Assembly: GCA_002708715.1 (NCBI GenBank)
Contig: PAPB01000041.1
Coordinates: 1 to 62,855 of the forward strand
DNA from: Fidelibacterota bacterium
Lineage (GTDB): Bacteria; Fidelibacterota; Marinisomatia; Marinisomatales; UBA1611
Direction: 5' to 3'
DNA: 62,855 nt
The notes beneath the pieces were generated by a model. That model saw only the letters and a list, made by a program, of their open reading frames with translations. It searched no databases and was not told the origin of the DNA. The position numbers were made by a program, and so were the translations under genes. Of the stretch, positions 1-9,389 are shown piece by piece. Position 1 is the stretch's first letter. Each line of letters begins with the position of its first letter.

Positions 1-9
1 AGATCTTAA

Positions 10-1041
10 ATGCATCGTTATGTAATTCTGGCAATTGGTTCATTTGATTATATTGAAAGCAAGACTGGGAATATGTTGATTCGTTATCAACCTGATAAGG
101 TTGTAGCAATCATAGATCCTCAACAAGAGGGTAAAACAGCTAAAGAAGTATTGGGATGGGGCGGTAGTATTCCCTGTATTAAAACTTTTAAGGATGCAAA
201 ACAATTTTCGCCTACACATTTAGTTGTGGGTAATGCCCCTCCAGGAGGGATATTAGATGAAATATCAAAAAATGAAATACATAATGCAATTCAAAGCGGA
301 TGTGATATACTAAGTGGAATGCATTCTTTTCTAAATGATGATCCCGATTTGCTTAGAAGTTCAATGAAAAACAATGTCAAATTGATTGATCTTAGAAAAC
401 CAGGTTATCCACCAAAATTTCCGAAAGGAAGCTGGAAAAAAAGAAATTTCCCTGTACTTTTAATTGTTGGGTCAGATTGCGATACAGGTAAGATGACGAC
501 AGCTTGGGAATTAACACAAGCATTAAAAAAACGTAATAGAAAGGTTGAATTTATTGGCACAGGACAGACAGGGATTCTTTTATCAGGATCTGGTGTTCCT
601 ATAGATGCAGTTATTTCTGATTTTATGGCAGGTGAGATAGAATATTGTTTAGATCAATTGCCAAGTAATATTGAACTAGCTATTGTGGAAGGTCAGGGAG
701 CAATTAATAATATGTTTTATTCAGGCGTAACTTTAGGGCTCTTACATGGGTGCATGCCAGACTATTTAATTTTTACTCATGAGCCAAATAGGACAGTGGA
801 TGTTGCTAGTCATCCAATTCCTGATTTGCGACAATTAATGAATCTATATTTAGATCTCATGCGTCCTTTTAAAGAATCAAAGTATATAGGAGTTAATTTG
901 TTAACTCTAAAGCAAAATGATAATACATCAAAAAAGATAAAAGAATCTTTGTCTAGAAATTTGAATTTACCAGTTACAGATATCGTAAGGTGGAAAGAGG
1001 AAGAGTTTATAGATGATATTGAAAAATCAATATTTGGATGA
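10..1041 (+). CDS. dgcN: DUF1611 family protein, DgcN-like D-glutamate N-acetyltransferase
   Basis: This 343-residue protein looks like a DUF1611 member. It has an N-terminal Rossmann-like part (VILAIGSFDY) and a C-terminal P-loop-like part beginning VGSDCDTGKMTTAWEL near residue 153, followed by VEGQGA. Characterised relatives (DgcN) acetylate the amino group of D-glutamate using acetyl-CoA, ahead of a racemase of the enolase superfamily. The next gene is exactly such an enzyme and overlaps by 4 bases (ATGA), which supports the assignment. The ATG at 10 begins the conserved domain directly. An alternative is a peptide- or muropeptide-modifying role, because DUF1611 was long annotated only by its link to dipeptide epimerases. 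The family call is firm and the substrate is inferred. Confidence 0.8.
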   Translation: MHRYVILAIGSFDYIESKTGNMLIRYQPDKVVAIIDPQQEGKTAKEVLGWGGSIPCIKTFKDAKQFSPTHLVVGNAPPGGILDEISKNEIHNAIQSGCDILSGMHSFLNDDPDLLRSSMKNNVKLIDLRKPGYPPKFPKGSWKKRNFPVLLIVGSDCDTGKMTTAWELTQALKKRNRKVEFIGTGQTGILLSGSGVPIDAVISDFMAGEIEYCLDQLPSNIELAIVEGQGAINNMFYSGVTLGLLHGCMPDYLIFTHEPNRTVDVASHPIPDLRQLMNLYLDLMRPFKESKYIGVNLLTLKQNDNTSKKIKESLSRNLNLPVTDIVRWKEEEFIDDIEKSIFG

Positions 1042-2072
1042 AATTAAGTTTTACCACATATCGCATTTTCCTTAAACATACATTTGGTATATCTAGAAGT
1101 AGTAATAATTGGTATGATATTGTTCTAATATTTTTGCAGGATGGTGAAATAATTGCTAGAGGTGAGGCTGCACCATCATTACGTTATAATGAATCAACTG
1201 AAAAGATATTATCTATTTTAAATAGAGGTATTATTTTACCTGATGACTCATCTATAACAATAGATGATATGTTAGTATGTGTTTATAATCAATTGGATAA
1301 TATCAAATCTTTGCAGGCCGCGTTTAGTATGGCTATATGGGATTGGTGGTCGCAGAAAAATAATAAGCCACTTTTTGATCTTTTGGGATATAAGCGTAAG
1401 GTATTACCTCATACTAGTTTTACTATTGCTATTGGTAATATTAATGATATTGAAAAAAAGATTGAAGAGGCTAAACCATATGACATATTAAAGGTTAAGT
1501 TAGGGACTCCTAATAAAGATAAAGAGATTATTAAAGAAATAAGAAAGTATACTGATAAAATGATTCGTGTCGATGCAAATGAGGGATGGGATTATGTTAC
1601 AGCTTTAGATATGTGTAAATGGCTATCTGATCAAAATGTGGAATTTATCGAACAGCCATTCCCTGCAGAAGAGCTAGAAAAAAGCAAAAAATTAACTAAG
1701 TTATCGCCTCTAGATATTTATGCAGATGAAAATAGTATGTTATCTAGGGATATTGAACAAATAAAAAGCTCTTTTGATGGAATAAATATTAAATTAATGA
1801 AATGTGGTTCTATTGAAGAAGCAATAGTAATGATAAAAGAGGCAAAAAAAAATGGATTAAAAATTATGTTAGGATGTATGGTTGAGACTTCCATAGGTAT
1901 AACTGCAGCATCTCATTTAGCTAGTGAAGTAGATAAAATTGATTTGGATGGTAATTTATTAATAAAAAATGATCCATACTCAGGTGTTAGAATTGTAAAT
2001 GGTCGATTAGTTATTCCAAACTTAAATGGTTTAGGAATAAAATTAAAATTTAAGCATGATAATTTATTATAA
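1038..2072 (+). CDS. dgcA: Enolase-superfamily epimerase/racemase (DgcA / L-Ala-D/L-Glu epimerase type)
   Basis: The 344-residue protein has the full catalytic set of the dipeptide epimerase branch of the enolase superfamily. The KxK base pair is K152-V-K154, the metal ligands are D179, E205 and D230, and the opposing lysine is near K252 (NIKLMK). The cap domain is residues 1-120 and the barrel follows. Members epimerise L-Ala-D/L-Glu or racemise N-acetyl-D-glutamate. Pairing with the DUF1611 gene, overlapping by 4 bases, favours the second role: N-acetyl-D-Glu to N-acetyl-L-Glu. It also overlaps the next start by one base. No residue needed for catalysis is missing. Substrate choice between dipeptide and N-acetyl-glutamate cannot be settled from sequence. 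Confidence 0.82.
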   Translation: MKLSFTTYRIFLKHTFGISRSSNNWYDIVLIFLQDGEIIARGEAAPSLRYNESTEKILSILNRGIILPDDSSITIDDMLVCVYNQLDNIKSLQAAFSMAIWDWWSQKNNKPLFDLLGYKRKVLPHTSFTIAIGNINDIEKKIEEAKPYDILKVKLGTPNKDKEIIKEIRKYTDKMIRVDANEGWDYVTALDMCKWLSDQNVEFIEQPFPAEELEKSKKLTKLSPLDIYADENSMLSRDIEQIKSSFDGINIKLMKCGSIEEAIVMIKEAKKNGLKIMLGCMVETSIGITAASHLASEVDKIDLDGNLLIKNDPYSGVRIVNGRLVIPNLNGLGIKLKFKHDNLL

Positions 2073-2479
2073 TGAAGATTATAGGGATTGAACATATAGG
2101 TATTGCTGTAGATGATTTAACTAAAGAAGGTAAATTTTGGAATTTGATTCTAGGATTAAATAGAATCCATACAGAAGAAGTATTGGAACAAGGAGTTATT
2201 ACTGATATATACGATGGAAGAAATGCGAAAATTGAACTGTTACAATCTATGTATCCAAATTCACCAATATCAAATTTTATAGAAAAAAGAGGAAAGGGGA
2301 TTCACCATATTTGTTTAAAAGTTGATAATATTCAACAGGCTATAGATGAATTAAAGGAAAAAAAAATCAAACTTATTGGTGAAGATTATTATATAGGAGC
2401 TGAAGGATTCAAGGTAATTTTCATCCATCCATCATCAACGGGTGGAGTGCTGTTAGAACTAGCAGAAGAAAAAGATTAA
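2072..2479 (+). CDS. mce: Methylmalonyl-CoA epimerase
   Basis: At 135 residues this is a compact VOC/glyoxalase-fold protein. The opening KIIGIEHIGIAVDDL supplies the first metal histidine, GIHHICLKVDNI the second, and LLELAEE the C-terminal glutamate. That pattern is typical of methylmalonyl-CoA epimerase, which interconverts the 2R and 2S isomers in propionate and branched-chain catabolism. The ATG overlaps the TAA of the upstream gene (TAATG), so it is translated as part of the same operon. An acyl-CoA carboxylase beta subunit further along (29236-30834) belongs to related metabolism, but no mutase lies in this window. Confidence 0.88.
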   Translation: MKIIGIEHIGIAVDDLTKEGKFWNLILGLNRIHTEEVLEQGVITDIYDGRNAKIELLQSMYPNSPISNFIEKRGKGIHHICLKVDNIQQAIDELKEKKIKLIGEDYYIGAEGFKVIFIHPSSTGGVLLELAEEKD

Positions 2480-2481
2480 AG

Positions 2482-3939
2482 TTATTCTTTTTTAAATTTT
2501 GGTAGTTTGAAAATACTTTTTGATTTTTTTACTTTAGATGAATTCTCACTTAGACGTCTTTTTTTAGTATAGTTTTTTAATTCATCCATTGGATTTTGAT
2601 CATCAGTTACTACGATAAGTTCATCATCAATCATCTTGCCCATATCATAGAATGATTTTCTTAGCGGAACACCTTTAAAATCATATTGCATCCATTCACC
2701 ATTCTTTTTTCCACCTTTCATTAATCCACGTTCTTTTACTCGACCATTTCTATGATATTTGATTATTAATTCATGTCCAGGGGGTGTTGTATTTGCTATG
2801 ACTTCTCTTCTCTTATCAACAATAGAGGTGTCATATTTAACATACGTCTGTTTTACTAAATTCCTTAATGTATCTTGTATTAATGTAGTATCAAATGTAA
2901 GAATTTTTAGTGTGTCAAAAACAACAGATTTATATTTCATATCTGGTCCAATGAATTTAGGATCTTTTGGTGCCCTTGTTATGGCCTGGATCATACTGGT
3001 TGAATATATTTTTTGTAATTTTTGATATTCTTTTTCAGCTTGAGTCCAATCCCCACCTGCAGCATTTAACGCTTGATTTATCCAGCCTTGAGCGGTTTTG
3101 TCTCCTGTATCACGAGCACGTAATGCATCACCTAAAGTTTTATATTTTGGAAATGCTGATTGTTTTTGGTCAATTAGATCAGGAGTGAAATTATTTGGAA
3201 ATTTACTTGAGTAGGTATGAATAGTTACTGTATCATTATTTGCAATAACTAATGTATCGAATGTTTTAACTGAATCTACAGCAAAAAGCCATATTGAATC
3301 TCTAATTACTGTTGTGTCATGTGCAAATACCCAGGTGGTATCTTTTATAAAAGTAGTATCATAAGCGAAAGCCCAGATTGTATCTTTCATGATAGTTGTA
3401 TCATAATTGACAACAACTGTTGTGTCTAGAACGTAAACTGTATCATAATTTGTTTGTATGAGTGTTGTAGTATCATATTGGTTAATATATATACTATCAA
3501 TTATTACAACCGTATCATAAACGGTTGTAGTTGCATTGGTATAGATAAAGGTAGTGTCAAGTACAGTCGTAGTATCATAAAGAGTAGTATAAACAAAAAT
3601 TGTATCAGTTTGTTTTTCAGCTAATCTTTTTTCATAATTATTTTGTAAAAGATTTGATTGATTTAATAGCTCTTTAACAGTGCTTTTTAAGCTATCTAAT
3701 TCATTCCTATATGTAGATTCAACTTTTTCAGTTCGAGCGAGAGCTTTTGTTTTTTTAATTTTAGTTATATTTTTTTTAGTTTTTTCTTTCTTGCTTTCTC
3801 TTTTAAAAAGAGGCTGTGGTGCTTCAATAATAGAACCAGTTTGGGTTCTGTAAACCTTTCTTTTATTTTGTTTTTTTTCCTCTTGTGCTATAAGTGTTAC
3901 GCACATTAGGAATAACAAGGTATATTTCACGTAAGTCAT
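2482..3939 (-). CDS. Secreted protein with YDTT-type repeats and C-terminal MORN-like motif, function unknown
   Basis: I do not recognise a named family over the whole 485 residues. Residues 1-18 form a signal peptide (VKYTLLFLMCVTLIAQ). A lysine-rich stretch covers about 20-75 and a short predicted coiled coil about 76-110. Residues about 115-245 are a low-complexity array of aspartate/threonine/valine units of the form YDTTxIxDTxWxFA. Near residues 395-440 the motif YHRNGRVKERG plus GKKNGEWMQYDFKG resembles MORN/YwqK-like repeats. It converges on the epimerase gene with a two-base gap and diverges from uvrC. The repeats suggest a beta-structured surface or periplasmic spacer, which is inference. 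The alternative start GTG at codon 4 would keep the signal peptide. Confidence 0.7.
   Translation of the reverse strand: MTYVKYTLLFLMCVTLIAQEEKKQNKRKVYRTQTGSIIEAPQPLFKRESKKEKTKKNITKIKKTKALARTEKVESTYRNELDSLKSTVKELLNQSNLLQNNYEKRLAEKQTDTIFVYTTLYDTTTVLDTTFIYTNATTTVYDTVVIIDSIYINQYDTTTLIQTNYDTVYVLDTTVVVNYDTTIMKDTIWAFAYDTTFIKDTTWVFAHDTTVIRDSIWLFAVDSVKTFDTLVIANNDTVTIHTYSSKFPNNFTPDLIDQKQSAFPKYKTLGDALRARDTGDKTAQGWINQALNAAGGDWTQAEKEYQKLQKIYSTSMIQAITRAPKDPKFIGPDMKYKSVVFDTLKILTFDTTLIQDTLRNLVKQTYVKYDTSIVDKRREVIANTTPPGHELIIKYHRNGRVKERGLMKGGKKNGEWMQYDFKGVPLRKSFYDMGKMIDDELIVVTDDQNPMDELKNYTKKRRLSENSSKVKKSKSIFKLPKFKKE
3235..3600 (-). repeat. In-gene tandem degenerate YDTT repeats
   Basis: Within the reverse-strand secreted protein, units of about 14-16 residues recur, with YDTT or YDTV followed by a hydrophobic pair and DTT/DSI. 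The last few are most regular: NYDTTIMKDTIWAFA, AYDTTFIKDTTWVFA, AHDTTVIRDSIWLFA. The DNA on the plus strand shows matching recurrences of AAGTAGTATCATA-like text. The array could change length by slippage or recombination. Confidence 0.75.
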
Positions 3940-3983
3940 ATATCTTTTTAATTACTCTTAAATTATCTGAATTTTTGCTCGGA

Positions 3984-4004
3984 TTACTAGACATCGACTA
4001 GTAA
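3984..4004. promoter_or_regulatory. Perfect 7-bp dyad in divergent intergenic region
   Basis: TTACTAG and CTAGTAA flank a 7-base spacer, between the divergent starts of the repeat protein (minus strand) and uvrC (plus strand). It could be an operator for either gene or a short RNA hairpin. No protein binding is implied beyond the symmetry seen. Confidence 0.3.
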
Positions 4005-4182
4005 CAAATCGGGTGAGAATAATCATATCAAAGTTTAAAAACAAATCATTTGTTTTAAAAATTTTAAAAAGTAGTTTACATTAATTTATAGTATAATTTT
4101 GAATAATAGTTAAAAATTTCTATTTAAAGAAAATAAGCAATATGAGGTATATTAAAATATATGGCAAAATTAATATTTATTT

Positions 4183-6015
4183 ATGAAGTCAATAGTTAAA
4201 GAAAAATTAAAGCATATACCTAGAGATGCTGGTGTTTATCAGTTTATTAATTCTCAAAATAATATAATTTATATTGGTAAAGCAAAAAATCTACGAAATA
4301 GAATAAAATCATATTTTAGATCAAAAAAAGATATGTCCGTAAAAAATATAACTATGTTGAAACATATTGAAAATTTTGAATGGATTGTTGTTAGCAATGA
4401 AGTTGAAGCTCTTTTAACTGAAGCTAACCTAATTAAAAGACATAAGCCTAAGTATAATATTGATTTAAAAGATGATAAGACTTATCCTTTTATTAAGATT
4501 ACAAATGAGCCATATCCGCAGATTTTCATAACAAGAAAAGTATCAAAAGACGGTGCAAAATATTATGGTCCATTTACTGATGTTAATCAATTACGAAAAA
4601 TAATGAAAATGCTTTCTACGGTTTTTCCAATTCGAAGTTGTACCTATATGATTAATGATCTAGTAATAGAACAAGGAAAGATATCATTATGTTTAGATTA
4701 TCATATTAATAAATGTGAAGGGCCGTGCGAGGGTTTAGTCTCTAATGAACATTACATGAAAATGGTGGAAAGAATTAAAAAATTTATTAAGGGACAAACT
4801 CAAGAAACAGAATTATATATTAAGGATTTAATGGAGTTAGCTTCAAAAAAGCAAAAATATGAATTGGCAGGTATGTATAGAGATCAACTTTTTGCAATAC
4901 AATCTTTTAAACAAAAACAGAAATTAGTTTCTTCAAACTTCGATGATAGAGATGTTATTGCTTTGTCCAAACAAGGATTAATTGGAATTGCGGTAATTTT
5001 AAGAATTAGGAATGGTCGAATTATTAGTCGTGAAAAATTAGCTTTGAAACAATTAGATTCACTTGATTGTATAAATTTATCAAGTATTATTACTAGATTT
5101 TATTTTAATAGTGATTTGATTCCATTAGAAATTTCATTGCAAAATAAGCCAATAAATGAGAAAGAACTAAAAATGTGGTTAACAGAAAAAAGGGAAAAAA
5201 AAGTAAAATTTATTTATCCGAAGCGAGGTGAAAAAGCAAAAGAGCTTAGAGTGACATATCAAAATGCAAAATTATTACTTGGTGAGTGGATTTTAAAAAA
5301 ACAAAAAAGAAAAAATCAGGTACCAAAGATTCTAGAACAATTAAGAATTGATTTACATCTAGATAAACCAATAAAAAGAATTGAAGCTTTTGATATATCG
5401 CATCTTGGAGGAACTAATACTGTTGGTTCTATGGTCTGTTTTATTAATACTAAACCAAAGAAATCTGAATATAGAAAGTTTAATGTAAAATCTGTTGATG
5501 GTATTGATGATTTTTCTTCAATAAGGGAAATTGTATATAGAAGGTATAAAAGAGTAAAGGATCAATCTTTAATACTACCTGATCTAATATTAATTGATGG
5601 AGGAAAAGGACAATTGAATATGGCTCAATCAGCATTAAAAGATCTAGATTTAGGCCATATTCCAATAGTTGGTTTAGCTAAACGATTAGAGGAAATATTT
5701 ATCCCAGGTTTTAAACATGCTCAATCTATTTCAAAACAAAGTACAGGTTTAATCTTGCTTAGAGGGATAAGAGACGAAGCACATCGTTTTGCAATTTCTT
5801 TTCAACGTAAAAAAAGAAAAAAAAGTTTAGTTAAATCACCATTTGAAGATATTCAAGGTATGGGTGAGAAAAGGTTAGGTAAATTGCTGCGATCATTTAG
5901 TGGTCCAGATATTATTTCTACACTCACTCCTGAAGTAATCAATGGTGAAACTGGAATCCCATTAAAAATTGCTAAGGAGATTATATTACTTGCAGGTAGA
6001 ATATGTAAACATTAA
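4183..6015 (+). CDS. uvrC: Excinuclease ABC subunit UvrC
   Basis: At 610 residues this is full-length UvrC, the dual-incision nuclease of nucleotide excision repair. The N-terminal GIY-YIG domain is visible (GVYQF near 17, IIYIGKAKNLRNRIKSYF near 28-45). Cysteines near residues 160-180 (CTYMINDL, CLDYHINKCEGPC) follow the family pattern, and a UVR motif (ELAGMYRDQL) lies near 226. The C-terminal RNase H-like domain shows AFDISHLGGT, LILIDGGKGQL and DEAHRFAI, and a helix-hairpin-helix end (DIQGMGEKRLGKLL) completes the protein. uvrB follows 100 bases downstream. uvrA is not in the window. Confidence 0.97.
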   Translation: MKSIVKEKLKHIPRDAGVYQFINSQNNIIYIGKAKNLRNRIKSYFRSKKDMSVKNITMLKHIENFEWIVVSNEVEALLTEANLIKRHKPKYNIDLKDDKTYPFIKITNEPYPQIFITRKVSKDGAKYYGPFTDVNQLRKIMKMLSTVFPIRSCTYMINDLVIEQGKISLCLDYHINKCEGPCEGLVSNEHYMKMVERIKKFIKGQTQETELYIKDLMELASKKQKYELAGMYRDQLFAIQSFKQKQKLVSSNFDDRDVIALSKQGLIGIAVILRIRNGRIISREKLALKQLDSLDCINLSSIITRFYFNSDLIPLEISLQNKPINEKELKMWLTEKREKKVKFIYPKRGEKAKELRVTYQNAKLLLGEWILKKQKRKNQVPKILEQLRIDLHLDKPIKRIEAFDISHLGGTNTVGSMVCFINTKPKKSEYRKFNVKSVDGIDDFSSIREIVYRRYKRVKDQSLILPDLILIDGGKGQLNMAQSALKDLDLGHIPIVGLAKRLEEIFIPGFKHAQSISKQSTGLILLRGIRDEAHRFAISFQRKKRKKSLVKSPFEDIQGMGEKRLGKLLRSFSGPDIISTLTPEVINGETGIPLKIAKEIILLAGRICKH

Positions 6016-6115
6016 CGGTTTACTAAAAATTTTAATAAAACTATAATAATATTATTTTTTAATAAAATAAGTCTGCCATTGTATATCGAGGGTAATAGTT
6101 TTTAAATTAGCCATT

Positions 6116-8107
6116 ATGGCAGAATTCCAAATCGATTCACAATACAGTCCTAAGGGTGACCAGCCTGGTGCAATCAGATCATTAGTTGAAGGTGTGCTTA
6201 GAGGTGATAATTATCAGACTTTACTCGGTATAACTGGATCTGGAAAAACTTTTACAATGGCTAATGTAATACAAGAGTTACAAAAGCCTACGTTGATAAT
6301 GTCGCATAATAAAACTTTAGCAGCGCAACTTTATGGTGAGTTTAAACAACTTTTTCCTCACAATGCCGTTGAATATTTTATTTCTTATTATGATTATTAT
6401 CAACCCGAAGCATATATGCCTGTTACGGACACCTTTATTGAAAAAGAAAGTTCAGTAAATGAAGAGATAGATAAATTACGTTTAAAGGCTACGAGTTCCT
6501 TAATGAGTCGCAATGACGTCATTGTTATAAGTTCGGTTTCTTGTATATATGGTATTGGATCACCTGATGATTATAAAAATGGCACAGTGTCTGTCTCTAA
6601 AAATGATTCAATCGATATAAGAAAATTCATAAGAAGTCTAATTGATATTCATTATACAAGGAATGATCAAATATTAGAGAGAGGTAATATTCGATATAGA
6701 GGTGATTTAATTGAAGTATTTCCAGCTTATGATAATAAGTGTATTAGATTAGATCTGTTTGGTAATCAAATAGAAGAAATAGTGATTTTTGATCCTTTAA
6801 CAGGAGAAATAGAAGATAAATTAGAAATAATTGTTATTTTCCCAGCGAAGCACTTTGTTACCGATAAAGAGACTACCTTAAAAGTAGTGGAAGATATACG
6901 TCAGGAATTATCGGATAGGATTAATTCGCTTAGAAAAAATAATAAACTATTAGAAGCACAACGTATTGAACAGCGAACAAACTTTGATATAGAAATGATG
7001 CTTGAACTTGGCTACTGTTCAGGAATTGAAAATTATTCCAGGTATTTTTCTAATAGGGCGCCTGGAGAGAAACCAAATACATTAATAGATTTTTTTCCAG
7101 AAGAATTTTTAACAATTCTAGATGAATCCCATGTGACATTACCTCAAATACAAGGTATGTATAATGGAGATAGAGCAAGAAAAGAAACTTTAGTCGAACA
7201 TGGCTTCAGGTTGCCAAGCGCTTTAGATAATAGACCATTAAAATATGATGAGTTTCATGCCTGTCAAAAATATGTAATTTTTACTTCTGCTACACCATCA
7301 CAACGAGAACTAGAATTTTCGCAAGGTGTAATAGTTGAACAAATAATTAGACCCACTGGATTATTGGATCCAACAGTTGAGGTTCGTAGTACTCATGGTC
7401 AAATTGATAATTTATTAGTCGAAATAAGGAAGCGAGTTGAAAAGAAAGAAAGAGTTTTAGTAACGACTTTAACAAAACGGATGTCCGAAGATTTAACAGA
7501 ATATTTATCTAATCTAGATGTCAATGTAAGATACTTACATTCAGAAATTAATTCATTAGAAAGAGTCCAAATAATTAGAGATCTTAGAATTGGTAAATTT
7601 GATGTATTAGTCGGAATCAATTTATTGAGAGAAGGTTTAGATATCCCTGAAGTAAGTCTTGTGGTGGTTTTAGATGCAGATAAACAAGGCTTTTTAAGAT
7701 CACAAAGTAGCCTATTACAGGTTGCTGGTCGTGCTGCTAGGAATAAAGATGGGAAAGTTATCTTGTACGGTGATAAAATAACTGAAGCAATGGAATATTT
7801 AATAAAGACTACAAAAAATAGGAGAAAAGTTCAAAAAGAGTTTAATTCCTTACATAATATTACTCCACAAACAATTTTAAAATCTAATGACGAAATATTA
7901 TTCACAACTGTTGTTGCAGATTCGCAAAATATTGATAATAATGATATGCCAAAATTCTACGAAAAAAGTCAAATTAGTGTTGAAAATAAAGAATCAATTT
8001 TACAAGAACTTAAAATTTCAATGAAGCATTCTGCAGAAAATTTAGAATATGAAAAAGCAGCTAAAATTAGAGATGAGATTGCTGCTTTAGAGAAAAGTTT
8101 TGATTAA
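6116..8107 (+). CDS. uvrB: Excinuclease ABC subunit UvrB
   Basis: At 663 residues this is the usual UvrB length. UvrB is the damage-verifying helicase-like component that loads UvrC. Visible marks are Walker A LGITGSGKTFTMA near 38, the beta-hairpin text YYDYYQPEAYMP near 94, DESHVT near 338, the helicase C motifs LLREGLDIPEVSLV and QVAGRAARN, and a C-terminal UVR motif (AENLEYEKAAKIRDEI). The catalytic motifs look intact. Its 100-base separation from uvrC leaves room for its own promoter, but none is convincing by eye. Confidence 0.98.
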   Translation: MAEFQIDSQYSPKGDQPGAIRSLVEGVLRGDNYQTLLGITGSGKTFTMANVIQELQKPTLIMSHNKTLAAQLYGEFKQLFPHNAVEYFISYYDYYQPEAYMPVTDTFIEKESSVNEEIDKLRLKATSSLMSRNDVIVISSVSCIYGIGSPDDYKNGTVSVSKNDSIDIRKFIRSLIDIHYTRNDQILERGNIRYRGDLIEVFPAYDNKCIRLDLFGNQIEEIVIFDPLTGEIEDKLEIIVIFPAKHFVTDKETTLKVVEDIRQELSDRINSLRKNNKLLEAQRIEQRTNFDIEMMLELGYCSGIENYSRYFSNRAPGEKPNTLIDFFPEEFLTILDESHVTLPQIQGMYNGDRARKETLVEHGFRLPSALDNRPLKYDEFHACQKYVIFTSATPSQRELEFSQGVIVEQIIRPTGLLDPTVEVRSTHGQIDNLLVEIRKRVEKKERVLVTTLTKRMSEDLTEYLSNLDVNVRYLHSEINSLERVQIIRDLRIGKFDVLVGINLLREGLDIPEVSLVVVLDADKQGFLRSQSSLLQVAGRAARNKDGKVILYGDKITEAMEYLIKTTKNRRKVQKEFNSLHNITPQTILKSNDEILFTTVVADSQNIDNNDMPKFYEKSQISVENKESILQELKISMKHSAENLEYEKAAKIRDEIAALEKSFD

Positions 8108-8164
8108 TTGGTCTCTTAACTTTGAATCTTTTTATTGCAAATTAATAATTTAGTGTATTGATAT

Positions 8165-9388
8165 ATGATTGAATTAGATAAACTTCAAAAGCAAGTAGGT
8201 ATTATTGGCACCTCTGATGGTATTATTCAGGTTATGGAAATGGTTATGCAGGTAGCTCCTGTTGATATATCAGTTTTAATTACAGGAGAATCTGGAACTG
8301 GCAAAGAGGTAGTTGCTAAAGGTATTCATAAAACAAGTAAAAGAAGAAATGAATCTTTAGTTATCGTGAATTGTGGTGCGATTCCTGAAGGAATAATTGA
8401 ATCTGAATTATTTGGTCATAAAAAAGGTTCTTTTACTAATGCGAGTGAAGATCGTAAAGGCTATTTTGAGGCAGCCAATAAAGGCACAATATTTTTAGAT
8501 GAAATTGGTGAAACTCCCCTTGCTACACAGGTAAAGTTATTGCGAGTCCTAGAAAATGGTGAGTATATGCGTGTGGGTGAGACTAAAACAAGAAAAACCG
8601 ATGCTCGATTAATTGCAGCAACCAATAAAGATTTGGAATCAATGGTTAAAAGTGGTGATTTTCGTCAAGATTTATATTATAGACTTAAAACTGTAATGAT
8701 TAATATCCCTCCCTTAAGACAACGTAATCAAGATATAACTTCTTTTATTGAAAGATTTGCATTAGAGTTCACAAGATCAAATGATATCTTGTATAGGGGC
8801 TTCGCATCAGATGCAATTCGTTTATTGAGGCAATATGATTGGCCAGGAAATGTAAGAGAATTAAAACATTTCATTGAAAAAATTATTGTCATGGGCAAAG
8901 GAGAACGTATAAGTAAAGAAATGATTCAAAAAGAATTATTTAATAGCAATCCAATTAATAACACTAACAATAATTCTTTGCCCGTATTAGTTGATAAAAC
9001 TACAGATAAAGCTGAGATTGATCTTATACTACGTCAATTATTTATGCTTAAACAAGATACAGAATTAATTCAAAATCTTTTAGCCAATGGTAATATTTCG
9101 AGCGTAGAAAATTCTCCAAGTAGAGAAATAGGTACTATGCTTCCAAAAGATATTTTAATACCTAGAAAATCAATGGAAGTAATGGAAGATACTATTTATT
9201 TAATCAAAGATAATGTTATTGGTGATTTGTCGATGAAAGATTTAGAAAAAGAAGCAATTATCAGGACTCTAAAGTTTTTTAATAATAACAGAAGAAAAAC
9301 AGCTAGATCATTAGGAATGAGTGAACGTACTCTTTATAGGAAAATTGAAGAATATTCTATTGAACCAAAAATTAAAATCAATAAATAA
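8165..9388 (+). CDS. Sigma-54-type AAA+ transcriptional regulator without receiver domain
   Basis: The 407-residue protein begins almost directly with the AAA+ core: VLITGESGTGKEVVAKGIH (Walker A), ELFGHKKGSFTNA, then GTIFLDEIGE (Walker B) and an arginine-finger region. The sigma-54 contact loop, normally GAFTGA, reads GSFTNA here, with the key Thr kept. A roughly 100-residue linker follows and a Fis-type helix-turn-helix closes the protein (NNRRKTARSLGMSERTLYRKI). There is no N-terminal response-regulator domain, so activity may depend on a partner. It is followed at once by lptE, whose TTG start lies 2 bases after its stop. Whether it drives sigma-54 promoters is inferred from the family. 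Confidence 0.88.
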   Translation: MIELDKLQKQVGIIGTSDGIIQVMEMVMQVAPVDISVLITGESGTGKEVVAKGIHKTSKRRNESLVIVNCGAIPEGIIESELFGHKKGSFTNASEDRKGYFEAANKGTIFLDEIGETPLATQVKLLRVLENGEYMRVGETKTRKTDARLIAATNKDLESMVKSGDFRQDLYYRLKTVMINIPPLRQRNQDITSFIERFALEFTRSNDILYRGFASDAIRLLRQYDWPGNVRELKHFIEKIIVMGKGERISKEMIQKELFNSNPINNTNNNSLPVLVDKTTDKAEIDLILRQLFMLKQDTELIQNLLANGNISSVENSPSREIGTMLPKDILIPRKSMEVMEDTIYLIKDNVIGDLSMKDLEKEAIIRTLKFFNNNRRKTARSLGMSERTLYRKIEEYSIEPKIKINK

Positions 9389-9389
9389 T

